A stretch of 64,000 nt of DNA from Caryophanales bacterium (lineage in GTDB: Bacteria > Bacillota > Bacilli > Bacillales > Amphibacillaceae): assembly GCA_029257405.1 (NCBI GenBank), contig JARIBO010000048.1:1-64000 (forward strand), given 5' to 3'. The position numbers and the translations under genes are program-made. Each line of letters opens with the position of its first letter. The first letter of the stretch is position 1. The notes beneath the pieces were generated by a model. That model searched no databases. It was given only the letters and a program-made list of their open reading frames with translations, and was not told the DNA's origin. Below are positions 34,802-43,541 of this stretch, one piece after another.

Positions 34802-35959
34802 ATGAGTATCAAAGCTTCTGAAAGAATGAAAAGTTTTGGCCCTGGTATTTTTAGTAGGTTAAAAATGGCAGTAGAAATAAAGAAATTAACGAGCGAATCA
34901 TTTATTGATTTGAGTTTAGGTACGCCTGATTTACCACCAATCGAAAAAGTTCGAAAAAAGCTTTCAGAAGAAAGTTATAAAAAAACGAGTTACGGTTATA
35001 CATTAGGCGGACTCGTAAGGTTTAATGAAGCAGTTAGTCATTATTATAAGCGAGTAACTAATGTTAATATAGATGCTACTACTGAAGTTTTACAAACGAT
35101 GGGTTCTCAAGAAGGGCTTGTTCATTTACCACTTGCTTTTTGTGATCCAGGTGATGTTGTGATTACAACAAATCCTGCCTATTTAGCGTATGAAGCAGGA
35201 ATAAAACTTGCAGGAGCAGAGTCTTATGATTTACCCCTTTTAAAAGAAAACAATTATTTACCACAGATAAAAGATATACCTGAGTCTGTTGCAAAAAAAG
35301 CAAAATTAATTATTTTGAATTTTCCAGGAAATCCAGTTCCTGCTACAGCGACTAAAGCGTTTTTAGAAGAGGTAGTTGCTTTTGCAAAAAAATATAATAT
35401 TCTTATTTTATATGACGCTGCTTATTCAGAGTTTTATTATACAAAAGAGCCACTTGTTAATTTATTAAGTATTCCAGGAGCAAAAGACGTGAGTATAGAA
35501 ACAAACTCATTATCAAAAAGCTTTAGTTTAGCAGGAGCTCGAATTGCTTATTTTGTAGGTAATGCAGATGCGATTCAAATCTTAAAACAATTAAAATCTA
35601 ATTTAGATTATGGTGTCTTTTCACCCATACAAGAAGCGGCAATAGTCGCGCTTGATAATGCTGAAGAAATCACAGAAAAAGTACGGGAAGTCTTTACTGA
35701 GCGTTATGAAGTTATGTCGGAAGGCTTAACACAACTTGGCTTTAAAGTAGCGCCATCAACAAGTGGTATGTTTTTATGGGCTGAATATCCAGATGATCTC
35801 GATGATGAGACGTTTGTGTTTAATTTAATTGAAGAAAAAGGTATTGCCATGGTTCCAGGCAGTGCTTTTGGTTCAGAAGGTGAAGGTTACGTACGAATTG
35901 CGCTTGTTCAAGAAAAAGAGCGACTTAAAGAAGCACTAGAGAAATTAGCGAAAGATTAA
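34802..35959 (+). CDS. class I/II PLP aminotransferase
   Basis: A 385-residue fold-type I aminotransferase. It shows SLGTPDLPP near the N-terminus, the cofactor-stacking region and NFPGNPVPATAT, YDAAYSEFYY, the PLP-lysine motif NSLSKSFSLAGARIAYFVG and the C-terminal arginine (EGYVRIALVQE). It resembles LL-diaminopimelate- or PatA-like aminotransferases; the substrate cannot be read from the sequence. It lies 24 bp after the purine permease behind GAGAGGATG and before a strong terminator. Confidence 0.87.
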   Translation: MSIKASERMKSFGPGIFSRLKMAVEIKKLTSESFIDLSLGTPDLPPIEKVRKKLSEESYKKTSYGYTLGGLVRFNEAVSHYYKRVTNVNIDATTEVLQTMGSQEGLVHLPLAFCDPGDVVITTNPAYLAYEAGIKLAGAESYDLPLLKENNYLPQIKDIPESVAKKAKLIILNFPGNPVPATATKAFLEEVVAFAKKYNILILYDAAYSEFYYTKEPLVNLLSIPGAKDVSIETNSLSKSFSLAGARIAYFVGNADAIQILKQLKSNLDYGVFSPIQEAAIVALDNAEEITEKVREVFTERYEVMSEGLTQLGFKVAPSTSGMFLWAEYPDDLDDETFVFNLIEEKGIAMVPGSAFGSEGEGYVRIALVQEKERLKEALEKLAKD

Positions 35960-35960
35960 T

Positions 35961-36003
35961 AAAAAGCGTCAATAAACTATAAAAGTTTATTGACGCTTTT
36001 TTT
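35961..36003. terminator. bidirectional terminator
   Basis: AAAAAGCGTCAATAAACT pairs with AGTTTATTGACGCTTTTT. It serves the aminotransferase gene and the convergent DUF819 gene. Confidence 0.92.
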
Positions 36004-36006
36004 ATA

Positions 36007-37233
36007 TTACATCATTGTTCCAAACCATAATCCTAATGTTGTTCCGACGTAATTACCGATAATGTAACCAATTGTACCAACGACTAACACAGGACCAATT
36101 AAATCTTTCCACCCTTTAGCAATTGCCATGGCTGCTGCGGTAGTTGGACCACCAATATTCGCGTTACTCACGATTAAAATCTCTTCTAAATCGTAGTTAA
36201 AGAGTTTACCAGCTAATAAAGAAATAACCATATTAACAGCAACAATAATTGCAACGAAAATTAATAGTAAAGGTGCATTTTGAACGATTAATGGAATTGA
36301 AGCGGGAATCCCAATAACAACAAAGAATAAATAAATTAGAAAAGTTCCTAATTCCTGACTACCATTAATTGAATCAAAATATTTTGGAAAGAGTGCAAGT
36401 GAAATAAAAGTAAGAGTCGTTAAAATTAAATAATTATCTCCAAATAGACCATTTAATAAATTGAGTACGAACGACGTGTTTTCTCCACTTGGTATAATTG
36501 AGCCTAAGAATCCTGCTAATTTAAAAGAAATAATCACTAATAAAAAGGCGGTTCCAATTGATAGAGCGATATCTTTTAGAGAAATTTCAGAACGTTGCCA
36601 AAAACTCTCAGCTAATGTTTTACTATCATTTGTACTTTCTCCACTTTCTACTTCTAACACGTGCGGATGATTGAATCTTTTTCTAAAGAAATTAAGCGAT
36701 GGAATGAGCATAAGCACAATAAAGTATAATGCCATCATTAAATTATCTGCAACAACAGTAGCCGAAACCATTTCCCCGGGTGCATCAAATTTCGCCGCCA
36801 TAGCTGCAAAGTTAACTCCACCACCAATGTAAGAACCGCTCATCATTCCACCAATTTTATCTAAGTAAGGAATGTGATCTTTTAATAAGAAAAAACTTAA
36901 AATTGTTCCTGCAACAGTCCCAATTGAACTTAATAAAAAAATGATGAGTAATCTTCCACTTTCATGCCAAATTTTCTTGAAATTAACATGAAATAATAAT
37001 AAAGGAATGGCTAAAGGAATAATGAATCCCCAAATAGCATCATACACAGGTGACTCTGTTGGAATAACACCTGTATTTGATAATATAATGGCACCAATTA
37101 AGGCAATGATTGCACCTGAAATTCTACTCGCCCATTTATATTTTTGTTCTAAATAAATACTTACTGCTGCCCAAACAACAATAATTCCCCAAAGCGTTAT
37201 GTAATCGTCTGCTTTAATTAATGAATGATCCAT
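36007..37233 (-). CDS. DUF819-family membrane protein
   Basis: A 408-residue polytopic protein with about 12 membrane helices arranged as two halves. GGMMSGSYIGGGVNFAAMA, NIGGPTTAAAMAIAKGWKDL and FGTM endings are typical of DUF819 (YjcL-like) proteins, which are predicted transporters of unknown substrate. The frame begins with GTG at 37242, but AGGTG fits ATG 37233, used here. It is monocistronic. Confidence 0.85.
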   Translation of the reverse strand: MDHSLIKADDYITLWGIIVVWAAVSIYLEQKYKWASRISGAIIALIGAIILSNTGVIPTESPVYDAIWGFIIPLAIPLLLFHVNFKKIWHESGRLLIIFLLSSIGTVAGTILSFFLLKDHIPYLDKIGGMMSGSYIGGGVNFAAMAAKFDAPGEMVSATVVADNLMMALYFIVLMLIPSLNFFRKRFNHPHVLEVESGESTNDSKTLAESFWQRSEISLKDIALSIGTAFLLVIISFKLAGFLGSIIPSGENTSFVLNLLNGLFGDNYLILTTLTFISLALFPKYFDSINGSQELGTFLIYLFFVVIGIPASIPLIVQNAPLLLIFVAIIVAVNMVISLLAGKLFNYDLEEILIVSNANIGGPTTAAAMAIAKGWKDLIGPVLVVGTIGYIIGNYVGTTLGLWFGTMM

Positions 37234-37358
37234 ATTTATCACCTATATATTAGTATTTTTATGTGTATATGTATTATAAACCGATTATCGTTTTAGTAAA
37301 TAAAAAATTGACTAATAATTCATAGAAAATTGAACTACTAGTCAATAAATAAGAAAGG

Positions 37359-37838
37359 TTATTCTGTAATAAAACTATCAGGCATCACAGCAGCGATAAC
37401 TTCACCTGTAACGACTTTTTCTTCACCAGCAAAAACGTCTGTTGTCACACGAAATTTTTTAGGGTGAATTTCTTCAACAGTCCCAATTGCTTTTAACGGG
37501 ACACCAGCAGGAGTAGGTTTTAAATAATCTACATGCAAGCTTGCTGTCACAAACCGTGGTGCGTCAACACCATCACCTGGTTCGTGGCCGTTCTTTCTAT
37601 GTAGCGCAAGTGCAGCAGATCCTGTCCCATGGCAATCTACAACTGAGGCAATTAGACCGCCATAAATGAAACCAGGAATTGCTTTATGTTCGTCTCTTGG
37701 TTGATAGATTGTTATCGTTTTTTCACCCTCCCAACCTGTACGCAAATGTAATCCATCTTCATTTAATCGTCCACATCCGTAACACCAAGCATAATTATCA
37801 TCATAGTCATCTTGAATAGCGTGAGTTATTTTATTCAT
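37359..37838 (-). CDS. PaaI-family hotdog thioesterase
   Basis: A 159-residue hotdog-fold protein. GFIYGGLIASVVDCHGTGSAALAL supplies the G-G-x3-D-type active-site region of PaaI thioesterases, with the acidic residue at SVVDCHG. An N-terminal YAWCYGCGRLNEDGLHL, with two cysteines, is common in this subgroup. It probably hydrolyses an acyl-CoA; substrate unknown. AAGGAAG precedes ATG 37838. Confidence 0.83.
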   Translation of the reverse strand: MNKITHAIQDDYDDNYAWCYGCGRLNEDGLHLRTGWEGEKTITIYQPRDEHKAIPGFIYGGLIASVVDCHGTGSAALALHRKNGHEPGDGVDAPRFVTASLHVDYLKPTPAGVPLKAIGTVEEIHPKKFRVTTDVFAGEEKVVTGEVIAAVMPDSFITE

Positions 37839-37926
37839 TATTTATCTTCCTTTCATTGTCTTGTTATTCATTGTATGATTACGCTTACAATTATGCAAGA
37901 TTAAAAAGAGAATAAATCTCTTTTAA

Positions 37927-38553
37927 TCAACGCCCAATAATAATGTCATAGATAGGAAGTAATTCATCAATGGTTTTTTTTGCATAATTGATGAATTCTT
38001 TTTCAGTCATATTTATAGCATCGTTACGTGATAAATGTTTACCAACTAAAAGTTCTGCTTTTTTTACATTGAAAAGTCGATCTAGAATTTTTGTAACACC
38101 TTCTTCACCAGCAGCGCTTATTAACTCGGCATCCGGCTTCATATGATCTCCAGAGATAACAAAGTCATCGTCAAGTTCCGTTAATGCGTTTAAGTTATCT
38201 TTAAATCGCTGTGAAATAATTTTTTTATTAGGGTTTTCATAAATGACTGCAATAACAATGAATAAGTGTGTTCCCCATAGTCCGATTTGAAAATGTGGAA
38301 GAGCTTTATATCCACGCTTAGCTGGAGCAAAAGCAACCCAACTATCAGTTGGTGGATTAACTGTTCTACGCGCATGTTTAGCAACGTGTGGAAAGAATTC
38401 ACCTGTTCCGTGTCCAGATAAGATATCTGCAAAATAATCACCTAATTGATAAAATTTAGGTTGAACAATATCTTGTAAAGCTGTCATTCTATTTTTAAGA
38501 CCATCAATATAAAATACATCGAAATCTTTATCAGTCCAAAAATCTTTTGTCAT
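37927..38553 (-). CDS. yktB: DUF1054 protein, YktB-like
   Basis: A 208-residue cytoplasmic protein whose start (FWTDKDFDVFYIDGLKNRM) and the segments GEFFPHVAKHARRTVNPPTDSW and WGTHLFIVIAVIYENPNKK match the UPF0637/DUF1054 family, exemplified by B. subtilis YktB. The function is not established. It is monocistronic, with AAGGAGCG before ATG 38553. Confidence 0.87.
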   Translation of the reverse strand: MTKDFWTDKDFDVFYIDGLKNRMTALQDIVQPKFYQLGDYFADILSGHGTGEFFPHVAKHARRTVNPPTDSWVAFAPAKRGYKALPHFQIGLWGTHLFIVIAVIYENPNKKIISQRFKDNLNALTELDDDFVISGDHMKPDAELISAAGEEGVTKILDRLFNVKKAELLVGKHLSRNDAINMTEKEFINYAKKTIDELLPIYDIIIGR

Positions 38554-38681
38554 ATAATCGCTCCTTGTAAATTCAATCTCTTATAATCATAACAGAAAAT
38601 AAGATAATGATAAGTAACTGAGATTATCAAAATAGTGTTTATTTAAAAACATTTTGTTATACTAATCGAGGAGGTGTTTTA

Positions 38682-39005
38682 ATGTCTGATTTACAATTTT
38701 TTATTCGTCATCAACCTGATTTTATTCGAGATAAATTTATACTTGTGTTTAAAAGTGACGAAGCGCGAGATTACTTTAAAAAAGCAATAAAAGGGAGTCG
38801 TTTTGAAGAAGTTACAAGTGAAGTAGCTGAACAAGCAGCTCGAATAGGTATTCATGGTAAATTAATACCATATGGCTATACATTAAAACTCACAGATGAA
38901 GAGATGAGTCAGTTAAGTACAGCAAATTGGGATATAACAGCGAAACTATTAGCTGAAGGTAATGAAAGATTATATAAAGAAGCAGGGGGTAATAATCATG
39001 AGTAA
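38682..39005 (+). CDS. 107-residue soluble protein, unknown
   Basis: A mixed alpha/beta cytoplasmic protein (MSDLQFFIRHQPDFIRDKFI ... AGGNNHE) without membrane segments. I do not recognise the family. AGGAGGTG precedes ATG 38682. It starts a three-gene cluster of unknown small proteins (38682, 38998, 39256) ending in one terminator. Its last eight bases overlap the next gene, suggesting coupled translation. Confidence 0.7.
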   Translation: MSDLQFFIRHQPDFIRDKFILVFKSDEARDYFKKAIKGSRFEEVTSEVAEQAARIGIHGKLIPYGYTLKLTDEEMSQLSTANWDITAKLLAEGNERLYKEAGGNNHE

Positions 39006-39210
39006 GATTAAGGTAGATGGTTTAGAATTAACAAATGAACAAATTAAATTATTACTTTCAGAGTTAAAAGAAGAAAAAATTAATAATGTAGAAGAACTTG
39101 ACCAATATTTAAAAGGCTATTGGCACACAAAAGATATGACTTTAAAAAGTCATTTATTATTAAGCGATAAACCAAAGAAAAAGAATTTCGCACTCCCATT
39201 TGATGAGTAA
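38998..39210 (+). CDS. 70-residue soluble protein, unknown
   Basis: A small charged protein, MSKIKVDGLELTNEQIKLLL followed by a lysine/glutamate-rich helix and the tail KKKNFALPFDE. I do not recognise it. The open frame starts earlier (38962), but GCAGGGGGT lies before ATG 38998, giving an 8-bp overlap with the preceding gene. It is the second member of the unknown operon. Confidence 0.65.
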   Translation: MSKIKVDGLELTNEQIKLLLSELKEEKINNVEELDQYLKGYWHTKDMTLKSHLLLSDKPKKKNFALPFDE

Positions 39211-39255
39211 AACTAGAAAATTGCTTAATAATTAAAAAGCATGGAGGTGTAAAGT

Positions 39256-39642
39256 ATCGAAACAAACCGAATATCAAATCAAATTCTAGTTGTTTGGATT
39301 CCAATTATAGCAGTAATCGCTGCTAGTATTCTTTTATATAATGATCGCGATCAAATAGCAATCGGACTTATTTTACTTGGACTAGGACTCGACGGATTTG
39401 TTAACTTAAGATTATTAGGAAGTGACGATCCTGCAGAAGAATTTTATTTAAAGGTACTTAAAAAAGGTAGAGATATAGGGTTTAGAGTAGTTTATTCAAT
39501 GATTATTATCTTAATCATTGTTCACTTTGCTTATCAACCGTTATTTACCGACTTTGTTTTAATTACTTTATTGTATACCGCTTATGCAGTAACGACATTT
39601 AGCACATTGTTTTTTGTATTAAAAAATAAAATTGCGAAATAA
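39256..39642 (+). CDS. 128-residue membrane protein with apparent ATC start
   Basis: An open frame with no ATG, GTG or TTG near its beginning. It is open from just after a stop at 39250-39252, and the codon ATC at 39256 stands six bases after GGAGGTG (39243-39249). Read from there the protein is METNRISNQILVVWIPIIAV and on, with four membrane helices (about residues 10-28, 32-50, 78-95, 100-122) and a basic end (LKNKIAK). I do not recognise it. Either a rare ATC initiator is used or the start codon has mutated. The frame is otherwise intact and a terminator directly follows. Confidence 0.6.
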   Translation: METNRISNQILVVWIPIIAVIAASILLYNDRDQIAIGLILLGLGLDGFVNLRLLGSDDPAEEFYLKVLKKGRDIGFRVVYSMIIILIIVHFAYQPLFTDFVLITLLYTAYAVTTFSTLFFVLKNKIAK

Positions 39643-39688
39643 AAAGCGTGTACAGCCAACATAAATAAGTTGGCTGTACACGCTTTTA
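39641..39688. terminator. bidirectional terminator
   Basis: AAAAGCGTGTACAGCCAAC pairs perfectly with GTTGGCTGTACACGCTTTT. It serves the unknown operon and the convergent GlsB-like gene. Confidence 0.93.
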
Positions 39689-39696
39689 AGATTTAA

Positions 39697-39951
39697 TTAA
39701 TTTTTTTTGCGTGTTGAACTTAAAATAGCACTTAAAATTAAAACAACAATAACTGCACCTATTAAAGCTGGGATAATAAAGAATCCACCTAGCTCAGGTC
39801 CCCATTCACCTAAAATAAGTGAACCAAGCCAAGCACCAACAATCCCTGCAATAATATTACCAATCACACCACCAGGAACGTCTCTTCCAAGTATGAGTCC
39901 AGCAAACCAACCTATAATACCACCAACAATTAAAGTCCAAATTAAACTCAA
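39697..39951 (-). CDS. GlsB/YeaQ/YmgE-family stress-response membrane protein
   Basis: An 84-residue protein with three membrane helices, glycine-rich as in the transglycosylase-associated (GlsB/YeaQ/YmgE) family: IWTLIVGGIIGWFAGLILGR then GGVIGNIIAGIVGAWLGSLI. Family members are general-stress proteins of uncertain function. A GTG at 39960 overlaps the ribosome site TAGGAG, so TTG 39951, eight bases after it, is the likelier start. A candidate sigma-B promoter lies upstream. Confidence 0.85.
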   Translation of the reverse strand: MSLIWTLIVGGIIGWFAGLILGRDVPGGVIGNIIAGIVGAWLGSLILGEWGPELGGFFIIPALIGAVIVVLILSAILSSTRKKN

Positions 39952-39996
39952 TCCAATCACTCCTATGTATAATCAAAAATTTTGTTATACAATTAC

Positions 39997-40022
39997 ATAA
40001 CCTATATTAAAGTTGTTTAAAC
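39997..40022 (-). promoter_or_regulatory. candidate sigma-B promoter of the GlsB-like gene
   Basis: On the minus strand GTTTAA (plus 40017-40022) and GGTTAT (39997-40002) are spaced by 14 bp, close to the sigma-B consensus GTTTAA-N12-15-GGGTAT. The downstream family is often stress-induced. Confidence 0.5.
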
Positions 40023-40051
40023 ATGAAATAAGAGATTGCTCGATAATTTTA

Positions 40052-41224
40052 TTATTTAATTTTTTTTTCTGTTTTAATAACTTTTTCTTTTGTTGTAATA
40101 ATTTCATCTTTTTTTGGAGGAGTGATAATAAATTTCCAAATTGTTTTAAAAATACCTGTTTCATGTAACGTTTTGATGAAAATATAAGTAAGCGGTCCAA
40201 GAATGATTCCGAGTACACCGATTAATTTAAAACCAACAAACATGGCAAAAATTGTAGCAAGTGGACTGATGCCAATACTTGAAGATAAGATTTTTGGTTT
40301 AATTAATTGTCTTTGTGCAACAATCAGCCCATAAAGAATTGATAAACCAATACCTAATGTAATGTCACCCGTTGTAAAACTAAAAATAATCCAAGGTAAA
40401 AAGATAATAATCGCACCAATGTAAGGAAAGAAATCAACTAACCATATAATGAGCGCAATTGTTAGAGCATGTTCAACTCGAAGAATTAGTAAACCAATTA
40501 AAACAAGACACGCAGTCATAAAGGTTAGTTTTAATTCTGCTTTTAGAAACCCAAGTAAAGCTCTTTGTAAACTTAAATGAATTTGATCTATTTTATCGTG
40601 AACTTTTTCTGGCACAATCTGATGTAGTCTTTTGATTAATCGGTACCAGTCTTTACTAATAAAAAAGGTAGCAAGTAACGAAATGATTAATAAAGTAGCC
40701 ATATTAGGTAATTTTAAAATAAGCGTATATAAACCATTTGCTGTTGATTGCGTGAGTGTACTAAAAGCATTTGTTAAATTCGTACCAAGTATTTGTACAC
40801 TATCTAAAACAGTACTTCTTTGATCTTGGTCTAAATCTTCAAACATAATCAGTAAATTATTATAAATAGGAATAATCTTTGTGCTATAAAAGTTTTCAAT
40901 AAAGATGGTAAATTGATTAAATCTTACTGGTACAATTTTCGAAAGATAAGCAAAGCCAGAAATAATTTCATTAATTAATAAAGTAATTGCTGTTGAAATA
41001 ACACCCAGAATAACAATAATAGAAGTAAACACAGAAAAACCACGTGACATTTTTGCTTTAGATTGTAAAAAATCTACTAAAGGGTTAATAAGTAAAGCAA
41101 TAAAAAAGCCTATAATAAAAGGAGCGGTTAATCTACTTAAATAAATGAGTGCAAAAACACTTGAAATAGCAATAGCAATTACAAATAGAAAACGTAGTAA
41201 CTTAAATAAAAAGTCTCGATTCAT
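40052..41224 (-). CDS. AI-2E-family transporter
   Basis: A 390-residue polytopic protein of the AI-2E (TqsA/PerM/YtvI-like) family, with seven or eight membrane helices. It has FIIGFFIALLINPLVDFL near the N-terminus and VDFFPYIGAIIIFLPWIIF, followed by LGIILGPLTYIFIKTL, all typical. Some relatives export autoinducer-2, others act as Na+(Li+)/H+ antiporters; which applies here is unknown. The lysine-rich C-terminus is cytoplasmic. GAGGTG precedes ATG 41224. Confidence 0.87.
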   Translation of the reverse strand: MNRDFLFKLLRFLFVIAIAISSVFALIYLSRLTAPFIIGFFIALLINPLVDFLQSKAKMSRGFSVFTSIIVILGVISTAITLLINEIISGFAYLSKIVPVRFNQFTIFIENFYSTKIIPIYNNLLIMFEDLDQDQRSTVLDSVQILGTNLTNAFSTLTQSTANGLYTLILKLPNMATLLIISLLATFFISKDWYRLIKRLHQIVPEKVHDKIDQIHLSLQRALLGFLKAELKLTFMTACLVLIGLLILRVEHALTIALIIWLVDFFPYIGAIIIFLPWIIFSFTTGDITLGIGLSILYGLIVAQRQLIKPKILSSSIGISPLATIFAMFVGFKLIGVLGIILGPLTYIFIKTLHETGIFKTIWKFIITPPKKDEIITTKEKVIKTEKKIK

Positions 41225-41405
41225 TTCTACACCTCTTCATAAAGCAAACATTGACTCTATAATACAACATTTACTGACTGAATGTTAGTTGAACTATGAT
41301 TTAATATGAGAAAAGATTGACAAATAGATGTTAATCTTTGAAGATGTAGACAAGTAAACCTTTAATATAAATAGATATACTTAAAGTTTTGAAGGAGTGA
41401 TTTTA

Positions 41406-42185
41406 ATTAAAATCGGTTTAATAGGAACAGGTTCAATCGCAGAATATTTACTGAAAGAAATCAATGAAAAAGCAAATTATCCTGTGAAAATTATCGCGGG
41501 AGTTGTACGCAATAAAGAAAAATATCAACATCTAGAAGATAAATATGGTATTGAAATAACAGAGGATATAAATCGTTTATTAGCAGAAGATATTGATTTA
41601 ATTGTAGAAGCAGCGAATGTCTCAGCTTTAAAGCAATACTTACCTAAAGTGATTAAACAAAAAGATTGTGTTGTAATTAGCGTAGGAGCATTTTCAGATG
41701 AATCATTTTTAAAAAACATTTATTCAATTACGAAAGAAAGTAATCATTCGATTTATCTTCCTTCAGGTGCTATTGGTGGACTCGATTTAATTCAAAATGC
41801 AGAAGTTACATCAGGACTTAAAAGCGTTAAACTAACGACAAGAAAACCCGCTAATGTGTTTGGTGAAAACAACTTAACTGAAGATAAAGTTATTTTTAGT
41901 GGACTAGCACATACAGCAATTAAGAAGTATCCAAAAAATATAAATGTTGCTATTATTTTATCTTTGGCAGGTATTGGAACAGATAAAACAGTCGTTGAAA
42001 TTATCGCCTCACCTTTTATTAAAGAAAATGAGCATACAATTGAAGCAAGTGGTGAATTTGGTGAAGTAAAAACAACAATTAAAAATAAACCAATGCCAGA
42101 AAATCAAAATACGAGTTATTTAGCCGCACTAAGTGTTTTAGGCACAATACTACGTAAAGCTCATCAAATTAAAATAGGCGTATAA
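41406..42185 (+). CDS. nadX: aspartate dehydrogenase (NadX-like), apparent ATT start
   Basis: About 259 residues, with an N-terminal Rossmann motif IGLIGTGSIAEYLL, the family segment LPSGAIGGLDLIQNAE, the catalytic-region GLAHTAIKKYPKNINVA and the C-terminal MPENQNTSYLAALS. It would oxidise L-aspartate to iminoaspartate with NAD(P)+, for NAD synthesis or aspartate catabolism. The first in-frame GTG (41397) overlaps the ribosome site GAAGGAG; the codon at ideal distance is ATT 41406, which would give MKIGLIGTG, the usual family start. No nadA or nadC is nearby. Confidence 0.82.
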   Translation: MKIGLIGTGSIAEYLLKEINEKANYPVKIIAGVVRNKEKYQHLEDKYGIEITEDINRLLAEDIDLIVEAANVSALKQYLPKVIKQKDCVVISVGAFSDESFLKNIYSITKESNHSIYLPSGAIGGLDLIQNAEVTSGLKSVKLTTRKPANVFGENNLTEDKVIFSGLAHTAIKKYPKNINVAIILSLAGIGTDKTVVEIIASPFIKENEHTIEASGEFGEVKTTIKNKPMPENQNTSYLAALSVLGTILRKAHQIKIGV

Positions 42186-42243
42186 AAAAGGTCCTGCACT
42201 CTTAAAGTTAGAATAAAATCTAATTTTAGAGGACAGGACCTTC
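42186..42243. terminator. bidirectional terminator
   Basis: AAAGGTCCTG and CAGGACCTT enclose a second inner stem (AAAGTTAGA/TCTAATTTT). It serves nadX and the convergent DinB-family gene. Confidence 0.88.
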
Positions 42244-42252
42244 TACTTTTTT

Positions 42253-42714
42253 TTATTTTAGTGCATCCCTGATGGATTTAGTAATGCCTAGATGAATTCC
42301 TTCATGCCATGTAACGAACTGGAGGGAAGCGTCTTTTGTATCAAGTAAAGTTTTATTTATATCTCGAACTACATCAGCATCTTCAGTTAGTTTTTCTTTA
42401 AAAAAAGCTTGAATATATTTATCTTGCTCAATGAGAGCAGCAATGATTTCATCTTTTGTAGGCACATCACCAATCCATTCTGAAGGTCTCGTCCCATCAG
42501 CGAAAAACGTTTGATATTCTGGACGTGTCACCTCATAATTTTTATCAGCGTCTTTTAAAAATGCATCGGCTTCAGCATAAACATGCCCTGCATTCCATCT
42601 AATTGTGTTTGGAAAGCCTTCAGGTTGAATGTCCCAATATTCTTCTTCCAATTTTGGAAGTAATATAAGAGTTGAAGTACGGGAATAATTAAACATTTTC
42701 ATCGTACCAGTCAT
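42253..42714 (-). CDS. DinB-family protein
   Basis: A 153-residue four-helix-bundle protein with the DinB/YfiT metal-site histidines in WNAGHVYAEAD and near the end in WHEGIHLG. Family members are putative metal-dependent thiol transferases or hydrolases; function here is unknown. AAGGAGG lies nine bases before ATG 42714. A perfect dyad TAGATT-ATTA-AATCTA (42730-42745) sits between promoter and ribosome site and may be an operator. Confidence 0.85.
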   Translation of the reverse strand: MTGTMKMFNYSRTSTLILLPKLEEEYWDIQPEGFPNTIRWNAGHVYAEADAFLKDADKNYEVTRPEYQTFFADGTRPSEWIGDVPTKDEIIAALIEQDKYIQAFFKEKLTEDADVVRDINKTLLDTKDASLQFVTWHEGIHLGITKSIRDALK

Positions 42715-42729
42715 AAAAAATAACCTCCT

Positions 42730-42745
42730 TAGATTATTAAATCTA
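42730..42745. repeat. 16-bp dyad in the DinB-gene leader, candidate operator
   Basis: Perfect arms TAGATT and AATCTA with a 4-bp spacer, directly upstream of the ribosome site on the minus strand. A second palindrome, TCATATTAATATGA (42776-42789), lies further upstream. Confidence 0.4.
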
Positions 42746-42847
42746 TCTTAAGTATACTATAAATGTAAGCGCCATTCATATTAATATGATTATGTTATAT
42801 TAGCTGTATGGTTTATAATAAATAATAGAATAAAATGAGGTGTATCT

Positions 42848-43522
42848 ATGAATAAAAAAGAAGTTGAAGAAAAGCCTAAAATATTAGGAATGGTAACTCA
42901 ACCAACTGCACAATTTAAAAAAATTAAACAAAATCCAGTTATTTGGATGCCATTAATTATAATAAGTTTGTTAATGATGGTTGGAGCCTTTATCACAGCA
43001 ATGAATATCGATTATTCAAATAATCCTGAAATTCAAGAAGCAATCGAAGTAATAGGTATAGATGAAGACGTAATGATTAAATCTGGTGCTATCTTAGCCG
43101 GGTTAGGTAATTTAATTATTCCAGGAATAATCGCGCTCATTTCAACGGTAATCTATCTTGTTATCTCAAAAGTGATTAAAAAACAAGTTTCATTTAGTCA
43201 ATTGTTTTCGATGAACATTTACATTTTATTTATATCTGCAATTGGTGTTATATTAAATGGTTTACTTTCAACTGTGTTAACAGGAGACAGTTCGATATTA
43301 TTTACAAGTTTAGCTTTTGTGATTCCAACTGATAATATTATGTTAGAAAACATATTTGCTATGATTGAAATATTTACAATATGGGGCTTGATTTTAACCG
43401 TAATCGGGTTACAAATAGTAGCTAATTTCTCAAAAAAAGCTTCACTGATTATCGTTATTGGTTTTTATATACTTAGTTTATTATTCAGATTGTTTTCAGA
43501 TTGGATTGCTACGATGTTATAA
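42848..43522 (+). CDS. Yip1-family membrane protein
   Basis: A 224-residue protein with a soluble N-terminal part (EEKPKILGMVTQPTAQFKKI) and five membrane helices. The motif LGMVTQPTAQFKKIKQNPVIW, split across the membrane entry, and the ordering of helices fit bacterial Yip1/YckC-like (Yip1-domain) proteins of unknown function. ATGAGGTG precedes ATG 42848. The lipoprotein gene follows after 19 bp, so the two are probably co-transcribed. Confidence 0.75.
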   Translation: MNKKEVEEKPKILGMVTQPTAQFKKIKQNPVIWMPLIIISLLMMVGAFITAMNIDYSNNPEIQEAIEVIGIDEDVMIKSGAILAGLGNLIIPGIIALISTVIYLVISKVIKKQVSFSQLFSMNIYILFISAIGVILNGLLSTVLTGDSSILFTSLAFVIPTDNIMLENIFAMIEIFTIWGLILTVIGLQIVANFSKKASLIIVIGFYILSLLFRLFSDWIATML

Positions 43523-43541
43523 TAGTAAAAGGGGAAAAGTT

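Noticed and set aside
38598-38630. GATAATGATAA near 38603, resembling half of a Fur box
   Set aside because: Only the left half matches; the right half (GTAACTGA) does not, and the 7-1-7 repeat is absent.
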